Positions 34,962 to 45,500 of a DNA stretch of 64,000 nucleotides are shown piece after piece (position 1 is the first letter of the stretch; every line of letters starts with the position of its first letter). The DNA comes from Chitinophagales bacterium (GTDB lineage Bacteria; Bacteroidota; Bacteroidia; Chitinophagales; BACL12), in contig JACJXO010000001.1 of the NCBI GenBank assembly GCA_020636645.1, forward strand, positions 310,001-374,000, read 5' to 3'. The notes below the pieces were generated by a model. The model saw only the letters and a program-made list of their open reading frames with translations. It ran no database searches and was not told the DNA's origin. A program made the position numbers and the translations under genes.

Positions 34962-37424
34962 ATGTCCGGTACGAATTTTCGCCAAACCGCTATTGAATGG
35001 GGTATCGCCATCCTGATCTTCCTGGCTCTCAGCATCGCATTTTTCACACCTGTTTTTCAGGGCAAGATCCTGATACAGACAGATGCGCTGAATTTCAAAG
35101 CCATGAGCAAAGAGACCCTGGACTATAACGCCAGCCATGACGATGCCGCGTTGTGGACCGGAACGATGTTCGGCGGTATGCCCACCTTCCTGATACATCT
35201 GGAACACAGTGGCAACCTGTTCGCCTTTCTGAACAAGGCCATCGGGTTATGGCTACCCAGGCCTGCCAATTATCTGTTCATGAGTTGCCTGACGTTTTTC
35301 ATACTGCTGCGGTCATTCAAAGTGCGAAACTGGCTTGCCATATTCGGTGCCATCAGTTTCGCCATAGGCACCTATATGATTTCATTCATTGAAGCCGGGC
35401 ACAATACCAAGGTGCATGCCTTTGCCATTATGCCGCTGGTGCTGGCCGGGGTGAATTATTTGTTCAGGGGAAAGACCTGGCTGGGATTTTCAGTAGCACT
35501 TCTGGGAATGTGCCTGGAGATCGACGCCAATCACATTCAGATCACTTATTATATGTATTTTCTTTTGTTTTGCTGGTTTGCAGCTGAACTGGTATTTGCA
35601 TACAGAGAAAAAAAGATGGTCTCTTACTGGAAAGTTTTCGGCTTGTTTGCGCTGATCAGTGTGCTCAGCTTTACCGCCAATTTTTCCCGACTTTATACCA
35701 CCTATGTGTATAGCGAAGAAAGTATCCGCGGTGGCTCAGAACTGACCAAAGAAGGTGATCTCAATGCCAATTATGCCGGAAACGGATTATCAAAAGACTA
35801 TGTGTTTGCCTGGAGTTATGGTATGGATGAATCCATGACCCTGTTGTTTCCCAACTTCGCCGGTCAGGCAAGCGGAAAATCATTTCTGGAAGACGAAGAC
35901 AGTAAATCAATGGCTTATATCCGTCAACTGTATGCACGGCAGCCAGATAAGGCACAACAAATGCAGCAATTTACCGGCAAATACTGGGGGCCCCTGCAAT
36001 TCACCTCCGGACCTGTTTACCTCGGTGCTGTTGTGGCATTTCTGTTTCTGCTTGGTGCATTTGCAGCTGAGAACAGGATGCGCTGGTGGCTTATAGCCGG
36101 GAGTGTCGTTTCTCTCATGCTTGGCTGGGGCGATCACTTCAAAGCCTTCAACTACTTTATGTACGATCATTTTCCAATGTACAACAAATTCAGAACGGTC
36201 ATGATGGCACTGATCATTTTCTGTCTGACCGCCCCTTTACTAGGCTTTTACATTTTGGAAAAATACATGCGTGAAGGAGACACAGCACAAAAACTCAAAG
36301 CCTGGAAATATGCTCTGATCGTGATCGGTGTGTTGACCCTGCTGGTACTCATTCCTGTATTTGACCCAAGCGGACCAAGAGATGAACAACTGATGTCTGC
36401 CTACGGGCAGGATCCGGACATTGCCGGACTGGTCAGTGCCGTACATGCAGACCGGGTGTCTATGATCAGAATGGATGGACTGCGCACACTGGTCTTCATC
36501 GCCCTGAGTGCAGGTCTTATATGGTTGTATCTGAAAGGCAGAGTGAAAGCTATTGCTGCAGTGCTGGGAATAGGTTTACTGAGTGTGATCGATCTGTGGA
36601 CTGTCAACAGCATCTACCTGAATGCAGACAACTACGATTCACCTGATTACTATGCAAGATATTTTGCATCACGCCTTCCCGTCATCAACGATGAAGACCC
36701 GAATTACCGGGTTCTGAACACCACCGTTCGCTTTGATCAGGATGGGGTAACGCCCTGGTCATACCACAGTATAGGCGGATACCATGCAGCCAAGCTGCGC
36801 CGCTATCAGGACGTTATAGACGGATACCTGAACAATGGCGCCATGAATGTCATCAATATGCTGAACGCCAAATATGTCATCGTCAGCAATAACGGACAAT
36901 TGGCAACTCAACGAAATCCGGGTGCCTGTGGTAATGCCTGGCTGGTAGATTCAGTTGTTTTTGTGAACGGACCTGATGCTGAGTTTGAAGCATTGAAAGA
37001 GCTGGAACCCAGGCGCTATGCGGTAGTAGATGAGCAATTCAAAGATCAGCTGCAACAGGTTCCTGAAAGAGATTCGACCGCAGGCATCATCATGCTGAAT
37101 TATTCGCCCAATGAGATCACCTACAAATTCAAAGGCAACAGTGCACAGATAGCAGTATTCAGTGAGATATTTTATCGTGGTAACGAAGACTGGAAAGCTT
37201 ACATAGATGGAGAATACCAGGATCATTTCAGGGCCGATTATCTGCTGCGTGGCATGCTGATTCCTGCCGGCGAACATGACATTACTTTCAGGTTCGAGCC
37301 GTCTTCATACTATACAGGCAGAAAAATTTCTCTCGGAGCCAGCAGCATCCTGTTATTGCTCATAGCTGCCGGATTCTGGATGTCATGGAGAAAAGATAGA
37401 GAAAACGGTTCTGCTACTGAATGA
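34962..37424 (+). CDS. YfhO-family membrane protein, GT-C-like
   Basis: Polytopic membrane protein of 820 residues with about a dozen segments in the first ~545 residues, then a large soluble domain and a final membrane segment (SLGASSILLLLIAAGFWMSW). YfhO proteins are GT-C-like and associated with envelope glycosylation; one role in Gram-positive bacteria is decorating lipoteichoic acids. Residues such as SFIEAGHNTKVHAFAIMPLVLAG are typical. It is divergent from the GT4 gene and overlaps the next gene by 11 nt, convergently. Confidence 0.87.
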   Translation: MSGTNFRQTAIEWGIAILIFLALSIAFFTPVFQGKILIQTDALNFKAMSKETLDYNASHDDAALWTGTMFGGMPTFLIHLEHSGNLFAFLNKAIGLWLPRPANYLFMSCLTFFILLRSFKVRNWLAIFGAISFAIGTYMISFIEAGHNTKVHAFAIMPLVLAGVNYLFRGKTWLGFSVALLGMCLEIDANHIQITYYMYFLLFCWFAAELVFAYREKKMVSYWKVFGLFALISVLSFTANFSRLYTTYVYSEESIRGGSELTKEGDLNANYAGNGLSKDYVFAWSYGMDESMTLLFPNFAGQASGKSFLEDEDSKSMAYIRQLYARQPDKAQQMQQFTGKYWGPLQFTSGPVYLGAVVAFLFLLGAFAAENRMRWWLIAGSVVSLMLGWGDHFKAFNYFMYDHFPMYNKFRTVMMALIIFCLTAPLLGFYILEKYMREGDTAQKLKAWKYALIVIGVLTLLVLIPVFDPSGPRDEQLMSAYGQDPDIAGLVSAVHADRVSMIRMDGLRTLVFIALSAGLIWLYLKGRVKAIAAVLGIGLLSVIDLWTVNSIYLNADNYDSPDYYARYFASRLPVINDEDPNYRVLNTTVRFDQDGVTPWSYHSIGGYHAAKLRRYQDVIDGYLNNGAMNVINMLNAKYVIVSNNGQLATQRNPGACGNAWLVDSVVFVNGPDAEFEALKELEPRRYAVVDEQFKDQLQQVPERDSTAGIIMLNYSPNEITYKFKGNSAQIAVFSEIFYRGNEDWKAYIDGEYQDHFRADYLLRGMLIPAGEHDITFRFEPSSYYTGRKISLGASSILLLLIAAGFWMSWRKDRENGSATE

Positions 37425-38688
37425 TCAGATCTTCAGGCATGACCGAACGAATGGCGTTGTCTCTTGCCCAGGCCAGCACATCTTTATACACCTGCAGCCA
37501 GCCGGGTTCTGCAAGGTCAAAGAAATAATTGTTGTGCCACAGAATATTGATGACCGCATCCTGCCGGTGTTTATCCAACAGGTTTATGATCTCCTTTCCT
37601 GCTGTGGCAGGGTCTTTCTTCAGATAATGACGATAGGTAGTGTCCATGACAAGAAGAGGAACCTCAGTCAGCGCAATTTCTCTTCTTCCTGAAACATCGA
37701 AAGGCCTGTAAGGCAGACCGTATCCTGCCCTGAATCCGGGTTGTTCGGCAAAGCCCAGTGTAGCGTCCAATGCCACCCCTGCCTGCTCCATGACCCGCCA
37801 GGTATCAGGCATAAAGAATCTCAGATAGTGGTTCCGGTTGCTGATCAAACCATCCGCATGAAGACGCTCCAGTTCTTCTGTATAGGTGGTTTGTAAAGCA
37901 CTTTTATGCAGGCCATTTGATCCGCCTGCAGCAGACACCAGTTGCATCTTCTTTCTGATGGCAGGATCATCAATATGGTAATCAGCATTCTCTATTCCAT
38001 TTCTTCCGCGGCCTCTTTCAGTAAGCCAGAAGAATACAGAACGCACATCATATGCATCTTCTATAGCCAGGATCTTTTCCAGTTCCAGATAGTCATAGCG
38101 ACCGGTAATATGCCTGAACATCAGTTGCAGCAAGGTGCCTACCCTGCCCTTTTTTAACAAGGCTTTTCGCTGTTCGGTCCAGGCTCCGAACACGGTATCG
38201 ATATCGTGTGTGCAGAATAATCGGGAAGCATGGTCTTGCTTCAAGATCTTCTGCTGCACCAACGGCAGAGACTTCGTTAATTGGTCAAAGTGAAATGCCA
38301 CAAGATTCTTATCTGCAGCATCGAACCGGTATTGCCAGCTGTCTGCAAAGGCAAACCTGCCGTACTTGTCACCTTCAAAGGGCGCATATTCCTGCTGGCA
38401 CGACAGCATATAAAAAGCTGTGCTCAGATGATCTGTCTGCCCCCCGGCATGCAGGTGTACCGGTGCGGTTGCAAAATAGGCCTTCGCATGATGATCGCCA
38501 TGCAGATAGGTATTCCGAAAAAAATGAGACAAACGGATATCGCTGATGCCCAGCTCAGAGACCGTCAGTTCAGGTTCCGTTTCCACGAACAATGGAGTGA
38601 AACCTGAGTACCTGCCCCATGCACGGATGATCCAGGCATATTCAGCCTGCATGTCCGTTTCCAGCTGAAAGCGGATGGTTGGCAGCAT
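37414..38688 (-). CDS. Polysaccharide deacetylase-like protein (DUF7033 type)
   Basis: A 424-residue protein with an N-terminal domain (about 1-150) like DUF7033 and a deacetylase-fold domain. Seen: CTHDIDTVFGAW (metal-binding Asp pair), a GLHKS motif in the middle, and INILWHNNYFF near the end. These positions correspond to those of NodB-type deacetylases, although the His-xxx-His pair is not textbook. No signal peptide, so the enzyme may be cytoplasmic or exported differently. Convergent with YfhO. Confidence 0.75.
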   Translation of the reverse strand: MLPTIRFQLETDMQAEYAWIIRAWGRYSGFTPLFVETEPELTVSELGISDIRLSHFFRNTYLHGDHHAKAYFATAPVHLHAGGQTDHLSTAFYMLSCQQEYAPFEGDKYGRFAFADSWQYRFDAADKNLVAFHFDQLTKSLPLVQQKILKQDHASRLFCTHDIDTVFGAWTEQRKALLKKGRVGTLLQLMFRHITGRYDYLELEKILAIEDAYDVRSVFFWLTERGRGRNGIENADYHIDDPAIRKKMQLVSAAGGSNGLHKSALQTTYTEELERLHADGLISNRNHYLRFFMPDTWRVMEQAGVALDATLGFAEQPGFRAGYGLPYRPFDVSGRREIALTEVPLLVMDTTYRHYLKKDPATAGKEIINLLDKHRQDAVINILWHNNYFFDLAEPGWLQVYKDVLAWARDNAIRSVMPEDLIIQ

Positions 38689-38706
38689 GGGTCAAAACTA
38701 AATGAA

Positions 38707-38739
38707 AACAGGCAGGAAAACCGAAGCCTCCTGCCTGTT
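38707..38739 (-). terminator. Terminator after the ALDH gene
   Basis: Perfect 11-bp stem (38707-38717 with 38729-38739), 11-nt loop, then TTTTCATTT on the minus strand. Its core CAGGCAGG/CCTGCCTG is the same 8-mer as in the tRNA-Glu palindromes, but with the arms in the reverse order. It lies between the ALDH stop and the deacetylase-like start. Confidence 0.75.
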
Positions 38740-38758
38740 CAAGTTATTTCATGATCAC

Positions 38759-40312
38759 TCAGAGATCGAATTTGATGCCCTGGGCCAGCGGAAGTTCTGT
38801 AGAGTAATTGATGGTATTGGTTTGACGGCGCATATAAGCTTTCCAGCTGTCGCTGCCGCTTTCTCTTCCTCCACCGGTCTCTTTTTCGCCACCAAAAGCA
38901 CCACCTATCTCAGCTCCGGATGTACCGATATTCACGTTCGCGATACCACAATCACTTCCGGCGTGCGACAGGAAACGCTCTGCTTCCTGCAGGTTGCCGG
39001 TCATGATGGCACTGGAAAGCCCTTGCGGCACACCATTCTGAAGCTCAATAGCCTCCTCAATGGTCTTGTATCTGATCAGATACAATATCGGCGCAAAGGT
39101 CTCATCCTGCACGATCTGGTAGTGATTTTCCACTTCAGCTATACAGGGCTTCACATAGCATCCGCTCTCATAACCCTCACCTTCCAGCACGCCACCTTCC
39201 ACAGCAAATCTTCCCCCCTCTTCCTTCACTTTTTCTATCGCTGCCAGGTAGTCTTTCACAGCTCCGGTATCAATGAGCGGACCTACATGATTATGCTGAT
39301 CCAGCGGATCACCGATCTTCAACTGTGCATAGGCACGGGTCATTTTATCCTTCACTGCATCATAGACCGATTCGTGAACAATAAGCCGGCGGGTAGAAGT
39401 ACAACGTTGCCCGGCGGTACCCACAGCACCGAAAACAGCACCTCTCACCACCATATCAATATCTGCATGTTCAGAAACAATAATGGCATTGTTGCCCCCA
39501 AGTTCCTGAATGACCCGGCCAAGACGTTCGCCAACAATTCCACCTATGCGTTTTCCCACACGGGTAGAACCTGTAATGGATATCAGGGGAACACGTTTGT
39601 CTTTGGCCATTTCTTCACCGATGGCTGAATGAGATACCATCAGGCAGGAAACTCCTTCCGGGATATTATTTCTTTCGAACACACGGCTGATGATCTGCTG
39701 GCAGGCTATGGCAGAAAGTGGCACTTTGGAACTTGGTTTCCATATACACACATCTCCGCAAACCCAGGCAATGGCAGCATTCCAGCTCCACACTGCCACT
39801 GGAAAATTAAAGGCTGAAATGATACCCACCACTCCAAGCGGATGCCATTGTTCGTACATACGGTGAAGCGGACGTTCACTGTGCATGCTCAGACCATACA
39901 ACTGGCGAGATAAACCCACAGCAAAATCGCAGATATCTATCATCTCCTGTACTTCACCCATACCTTCCTGCAAACTCTTGCCCATTTCATAGCTTACCAG
40001 TTTGCCCAATGGCTCCTTGTATTTACGCAACTCATCTCCAACCTGCCTGACGATCTCGCCACGTTTTGGCGCAGGCATCATCCGCCAGATTTTGAAAGCT
40101 TCTGTAGCCTGTTGCATGAGCTCTTCATACTCTTCTCTGCTTGCTGAAGTACAAGTGGCTATCAGTTTTCCGTCAACCGGCGAATAAGACTCAACAGTCT
40201 TGCCTGATCCGGTCAGCCAGCGGGTACCGGTAGATACTCCGGAGTTTGTTTCTTTGATTCCCAGCGCTTCCAGTTCGGCCGCAATTGGATTATGTGTCAT
40301 AACAGTTTCCAT
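38759..40312 (-). CDS. Aldehyde dehydrogenase, ALDH7 (antiquitin) family
   Basis: NAD(P)-dependent aldehyde dehydrogenase of 517 residues. The ALDH fold is clear: FNFPVAVWSWNAAIAWVCGD, GSTRVGKRIGG, the general-base Glu in ELGGNNAIIV, and the catalytic Cys in GTAGQRCTSTRRL. The GQRCTSTRR form and the C-terminal GAEIGGAFGGEKETGGGRESGSDSWK belong to ALDH7, whose members oxidise alpha-aminoadipic semialdehyde in lysine breakdown and other aldehydes. ATG 40312 lies downstream of a perfect -7 element, which rules out the longer TTG-initiated frame. Confidence 0.92.
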   Translation of the reverse strand: METVMTHNPIAAELEALGIKETNSGVSTGTRWLTGSGKTVESYSPVDGKLIATCTSASREEYEELMQQATEAFKIWRMMPAPKRGEIVRQVGDELRKYKEPLGKLVSYEMGKSLQEGMGEVQEMIDICDFAVGLSRQLYGLSMHSERPLHRMYEQWHPLGVVGIISAFNFPVAVWSWNAAIAWVCGDVCIWKPSSKVPLSAIACQQIISRVFERNNIPEGVSCLMVSHSAIGEEMAKDKRVPLISITGSTRVGKRIGGIVGERLGRVIQELGGNNAIIVSEHADIDMVVRGAVFGAVGTAGQRCTSTRRLIVHESVYDAVKDKMTRAYAQLKIGDPLDQHNHVGPLIDTGAVKDYLAAIEKVKEEGGRFAVEGGVLEGEGYESGCYVKPCIAEVENHYQIVQDETFAPILYLIRYKTIEEAIELQNGVPQGLSSAIMTGNLQEAERFLSHAGSDCGIANVNIGTSGAEIGGAFGGEKETGGGRESGSDSWKAYMRRQTNTINYSTELPLAQGIKFDL

Positions 40313-40330
40313 ATCTCTTATTTCAGACTG

Positions 40331-40338
40331 CAAAGTTA
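40331..40338 (-). promoter_or_regulatory. Bacteroidota -7 element for ALDH
   Basis: TAACTTTG on the minus strand, a full match to TAnnTTTG, ending 18 nt before the ATG at 40312. It supports that start codon. No clear -33 TTG. Confidence 0.6.
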
Positions 40339-40412
40339 GCTATTCAGCCACGGAGCTTCTGTGTGCATCAGCACATTTCAGGACTGTTTCAATGCGTTTC
40401 GTATTTTGCAGC

Positions 40413-40913
40413 ATGAAACAGATCCTGTTCGCCGCTACACTTTTGATTGCCCATTGCGGATTTTCTCAGCATGTACTTGAGCTGCTGGAAGAACAACATC
40501 CTGCGGCGGGAAAGGTAGAAGACTTTTCCTGGATGGCGGGAAGCTGGTCTTGTGCTATCTGGGATGGTGTGGCCGAAGAATACTGGATGGTTCCACAATC
40601 CAACAGCATGGCCGGAATGTTTCGTTTTTCTGCCGATGACTCCCTGCGTTTTCTGGAGATCTTTACCCTTGAACAATCAGGTCGATCGGTTACGTTAAAG
40701 CTGAAACATTTCGATGCCGGCTTGCAGGGATGGGAAGAACAGGACGACTGTGTCAGCTTCGTACTGGTGTATCAGGAGCCCAACAGAGCCTATTTTGATG
40801 GCATGACCTATATCCTGAGAGATCCTGATCACCTGGATGTCTTTGTGCTGATGGATCACGGCGATGGAACGCAAGAGGAACTCCATTTTCCATATTTCCG
40901 AATCAGCCGATAA
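40413..40913 (+). CDS. Exported DUF6265 protein
   Basis: A 166-residue protein with a signal peptide (MKQILFAATLLIAHCGFSQ) and a single DUF6265 domain: FSWMAGSWSC, EEYWMVPQSNSMAGMFRF, and a C-terminal HFDAGLQGWEEQDD region that suggests a small beta-barrel binding a ligand. Function unknown. The ATG at 40413 is chosen because the preceding in-frame codons lie in the ALDH promoter region and do not encode a signal peptide. Confidence 0.88.
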   Translation: MKQILFAATLLIAHCGFSQHVLELLEEQHPAAGKVEDFSWMAGSWSCAIWDGVAEEYWMVPQSNSMAGMFRFSADDSLRFLEIFTLEQSGRSVTLKLKHFDAGLQGWEEQDDCVSFVLVYQEPNRAYFDGMTYILRDPDHLDVFVLMDHGDGTQEELHFPYFRISR

Positions 40914-40983
40914 AGAACCCCTTTGTTAACAAATTGATAAATTCTGGTGCTGTTAAGATTTTTTTTTGTGAATATTGCATTCC

Positions 40984-42522
40984 ATGTACCATACGTTCTT
41001 TCGACACAGGAACGGAACAGTACTCCTCCTCGTGTCGCTGCTATTCCTTGCTTCCTGCCAGAAAGACCGGTCGCTGGGCGAACAGATCACCCTACAGGAG
41101 CTCGTTTCTGAAAATCTTCAGATCGAACTAAACCCTAACGGCAATACACCGTTAGCAGCCCGGTTATCCTTTACAGCAGATGTGCCGGTACAGGTTTCCT
41201 ATACCATAGAAGGCGAAGAACCGATCAGCCATACTTTTCCTGGTTTCTCCGCTACCCAACGGGTTCCGATACTTGGTTTGTATCCTGACACCGACAATGA
41301 GGTCAAGGTAACGATCTCTGATCAGGCAGGAAATTTTGCTTCAGCAACCCTGCATGTGGAAACAGGCCCGCTACCCGATTATTTTCCTGCCATCGAAACC
41401 AATGTGAACACCTCCCTCCGACAGGAAGGCTGGACTTTAACAGAGATCGGAATAGGTCTGGGTGAGGCATTCATGAGCGTTCCTTCCATCATCGATGCCA
41501 GCGGCAACGTGCGATGGTATATCGTGCTGGATGCTTATACAGATCTGTGCTTCCCCATCAAGCAAAAATCCAATGGCAACCTGCTCATTTCCTTTTATGA
41601 GCACATATATGAGTACACCATGCTGGGAGGTGTGGTCAATGACATCTACCTTCCCGGATGGTACCAGCACCATGAGACCCGCGAAATGCCCAATGGCAAC
41701 TTGCTGGTAAGTGTTGATAAGATCGGAGAATCTACCGTAGAAGACCACATCCTGGAAGTAACTCCTTCGGGTAGTATTGTGCAGGTATGGGATATGCGCC
41801 CTATTCTTGACATGGACAGATATGATCTGGTGGAAGACGAGGTTGACTGGTTCCATAATAATGCCGTGTATTACAGCGAAGCCGATGATTGTTTACTGGT
41901 CTCAGGCAGGAACCAGGGGGTGGTCAAAGTGAACCGCAACAATGAGATCGTCTGGATACTTTCGCCACACCAGGGATGGGGTACTGCCACCAACGGTACC
42001 AACACCCAGGATTTCCTGCTTACTGCCATTGATGCCAACGGAGATCCGTATCCGGAGGAAGTACAACAGGGCACAGCACCGGCAGATGATTTTGACTGGT
42101 GCTGGGGGCAGCACGCCTGTATGTTGCTGCCAAATGGAAATATTTTCCTGTTTGACAATGGATTCAACAGACAATTCATAGCCGGTGTACCCAGTTACAG
42201 CAGGGGAGTAGAGTACAGGATCAACGAAGAGAACATGACGGTTCAGGAGATCTGGCAATATGGTAAGGAACGCGGGCCGGAATGCTGGGCGCCCATCATC
42301 AGCGATGTGGACGTGCTGGATAATACCAATCGGCTGATCACGTCAGGTATCGTTTTCGGTGCTGAACCCTACGCCAAGATCATGGAGGTAAGCTATCCGG
42401 ATAGAACGGTGGTCTATGAGATCACCCTGCATTTTAAAAATCTGCTGGCAGCCGGAGGCCTTGCATGGGGTGGGCTGGATCTGAATTACAGGGCAGAGCG
42501 TATCCATATCTTTCCACAATAA
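40984..42522 (+). CDS. Arylsulfotransferase (ASST)-like lipoprotein
   Basis: Exported lipoprotein of 512 residues: ATG 40984, then a signal peptide ending in the lipobox LLFLASC. After a short Ig-like N-terminal region (about 40-130) comes a propeller with ASST-family features: ASGNVRWYI, KQKSNGNLLISFYEHIYEYT, GWYQHHETREMPNGNLLVSVDK, and WDMRPILDMDR. The His pair in HHETRE is in the region of the ASST catalytic His. The ASST family transfers sulfate between phenols without PAPS; family membership does not prove that activity here. Confidence 0.85.
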   Translation: MYHTFFRHRNGTVLLLVSLLFLASCQKDRSLGEQITLQELVSENLQIELNPNGNTPLAARLSFTADVPVQVSYTIEGEEPISHTFPGFSATQRVPILGLYPDTDNEVKVTISDQAGNFASATLHVETGPLPDYFPAIETNVNTSLRQEGWTLTEIGIGLGEAFMSVPSIIDASGNVRWYIVLDAYTDLCFPIKQKSNGNLLISFYEHIYEYTMLGGVVNDIYLPGWYQHHETREMPNGNLLVSVDKIGESTVEDHILEVTPSGSIVQVWDMRPILDMDRYDLVEDEVDWFHNNAVYYSEADDCLLVSGRNQGVVKVNRNNEIVWILSPHQGWGTATNGTNTQDFLLTAIDANGDPYPEEVQQGTAPADDFDWCWGQHACMLLPNGNIFLFDNGFNRQFIAGVPSYSRGVEYRINEENMTVQEIWQYGKERGPECWAPIISDVDVLDNTNRLITSGIVFGAEPYAKIMEVSYPDRTVVYEITLHFKNLLAAGGLAWGGLDLNYRAERIHIFPQ

Positions 42523-42547
42523 AAAAGGCGGCCGGAGCCGCCCTTTT
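42523..42547. terminator. Bidirectional terminator between convergent genes
   Basis: GGCGGC (42527-42532), loop CGGA, GCCGCC (42537-42542), then CTTTT on the plus strand; on the minus strand the stem is followed by a T-run from the A-tract at 42521-42526. It separates the ASST-like and M1 peptidase genes. Confidence 0.88.
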
Positions 42548-42562
42548 CAAGTATCAGCTATC

Positions 42563-45500
42563 TCAGAATTCCAGTTTTCGCATCAGCTCAAATGGATTGA
42601 TCCCATTGAAGTTGACAAGGAAACTCACATGGCTCATGTACGTGCCATAGTCTGCATTGAACGGATCCACCAGGCCATCGGAAGCCAGCAGCGGGAAATA
42701 CACTTCGATCACATTATTCAGCAGTCTGATCATGACACCTGCATCATACTGAAAACCGGAAATGCTGTCCGGCAGATCGCCGGGCACATAGGCCGCATCA
42801 GCAAAGAATGCAAGCGGTAGTTTGGGTACAGGAAATTCCAGATTAAGTGCCAGTAACACATCATCCTGCAAACCAAGAGCAATGGTATCTGCAGGCAATT
42901 TCAGGAAACCATCTCTTCTTGTGATCTGGTTGGACCACATGCCGTCTGTAGCATTTCTGCCCGGCAGGATATCATCATACAGATAATCGTTATAGCTGCT
43001 TACTCCCGTCAGGGAATAGGCATAGCGGCTGTATGGATCTTCTTTGAAGTAACTCATCCATCCTGCAAACAGACGTGCTTCAATTTCATACTTTCTGATA
43101 TGAATACCGGTGGTCACATCGGCAAACAGCTTGATCAGATCAGGACCTTGTTGTGCTGTCAGGGTAGCCTGATATGGATGTTGCAGATGCCTGTTCTTTA
43201 CAGTGTAACTCAGCTCATTGAACCAGAACGCTGTATCCAGTTTGTATTGCTCTCCGTTCTCCAGAATGCCCAGCACATAAGTTTCGCCTATGCGGACGTT
43301 TCTGTACCGGATACTTTGCTTTACAGGATCTTTCAGCTGTTTTTTCCGAATATCTATATCTATGGCAGGCTGGAGTCTGGTGTAGTAACTTTCAGCCAGA
43401 GAGTCAACATGATAAGAAGCTCCTGATACCGATAATCTGACCCGGCTGAAGGCCCCTCTTTCAGGATATATATTCCACCCCAGGCTTCCCTGTCCGGAGA
43501 TACCCTGAGCCCGGAAGCTGTATAATGGTGCAGCTACCCATTCCAGTTTCGGAGCAGGAAAAGTGCTGTTCCACAGGCCAAGACCTACCATCCATCCGTC
43601 ATTGACATTGAAACCCACCAGCGGCAGATAAGAGATGGTTGTACGATCCGGATTATCAGGAGAGAAGAAAGGCTTCAAAGCCAGAGGCTCCACTTTCTTG
43701 AAAAGGCCGGAAACCCTCATCGTATTGTTTTCTCTGTTGTTGTCAGGAATAGTATTGTGGGCGTCTATGCGCACTTTGGTGATCTCTTCGGAAGAACTCA
43801 GTTTCTTTACATAGATGGTCTGTGTACCGGTAAAACCACGATGCCATTCTGTGCGAAGAATACTATCACCACGCATTACTGAAACCGGAAACGGACCGGC
43901 TATATCTGTATTGTTGTGCACCCGAACTGCCATGGTTGTCTGGCCGTCCAGTATCTCAGTGATCTTATAGTCCAGAGAACGATCGTCTTTCAGCAAGCCC
44001 TCAAAGAACCAGGCCATATTTTCACCTGTTTCCTCCTCAAATACACGCCTGATATCTTCCGGCTGGGGGTGTTTGTTATTCCATTCTTCGAAATACTTTC
44101 CCATGACACGGTCAAACTGGCCCTGCCCCAGAAAATCTGCCATGTAACGCATCAGGTATGCCGTTTTCATATAGACCAGCAAACCATAGTTCAGCTGAGT
44201 AAAATTGTTGGAGTGCTGGTCTATTGCCTGAGACTTATTCATCCTTTCCAGACCCAGTATCAGGTACCAGGCCATATCCAGGGTGTTCTTTCCCTCCAGC
44301 GCATCTGCATTTATGAACCTGGCAGCATTTCCTAAAAATGGTTCAAGTGGATTGGCATTCGGATAATAAGTTGTCATATACCTGTTCTCGTAATATGAAT
44401 TGATGCCTTCATCCATCCAGGCATGATCACGCTCATTGCTTCCCAGCATGCCATAGAACCAGTTATGTCCAACTTCATGTGTGATCACATTATCCAGGCC
44501 GGCTGCATTGGCAGAACTGCCAATAATGGTGATGGTCGGGTACTCCATCCCGGCTCCGGCACTCAGTGCCCCTTCTACTGCCTGTACCACATCCCATTGG
44601 TACTCTCCTGCATAGTTACTGTATGCTATAACCGATCTGTTCAGATAATCGATACTCTTCATCCACAGCCCAGTCTGAAAGTTGGTGAAGTAAGACCAGC
44701 TGTCAACGGTACGGCCGCTGTATGGCAACTGTGCCTGGCCATGCAATACATGAAAGCGTTTATCAGCAAACCAGGCGAAGTCATGAGCGTCTTTCAGTTC
44801 GTACTCCAGTGTTTTGGTGGTAGCGGCACTTGGCGGAAAACTGTTGTCGCTGCTAAAGTTTTCCATGGCTGCAGTCTCAGCTGCCTTTTGCAACAGGAAA
44901 TTCCGCTCACTTTCAGTCAGCAGGTTTCCACTTGCCGCCACGATATAATTGGATGGAACCGTGATGGTCACATGGTAGTTACCAAACTCAGAATAAAACT
45001 CCCCCTGATTCAGATAAGGAATGGCATGCCAGCCGGATTGGTCAAAAACAGCAGGTTTTGGGTACCACTGGGTGATCTGGTAACTGTTTCCGCTATGCCC
45101 CAGGCGGGAGAAATCTGAAGAAGGAATCTTGACCCGGAAGGGAGTGGCTATGGTCACAGATGCCCCGGACTGCAGCGGTTCAGGCAACATCAACCTGGCA
45201 ATATCGCGGTGCTCCGGATGATATTCCCAGGTGACTGACTTTCCTCCTACCTGAAAATTAAGCTCATCAATGAAGCCCAGTTCTTCTGCAGTGGCCAGCA
45301 ACATCTCCCGGTTCCTGTCATCAATGAACTGCTGCCCAAGAGCTGTATGGGCATTTTCATATGCGTTTGGCCAGATATGCATCCAGATTTCGGTGAGACT
45401 TTCCGGACTGTTGTTGGTATATATCATGCTGATATTCCCGTTCAGCATATGCATGGAATCATTTAATGCTACGCTGATATCGTAATCCACATGTTGCTGC

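Noticed and set aside
38707..38739. A sixth copy of the tRNA palindrome
   Set aside because: It shares only the 8-bp core with arms in reverse order, and it lies exactly where a terminator is expected, with a T-rich tail.
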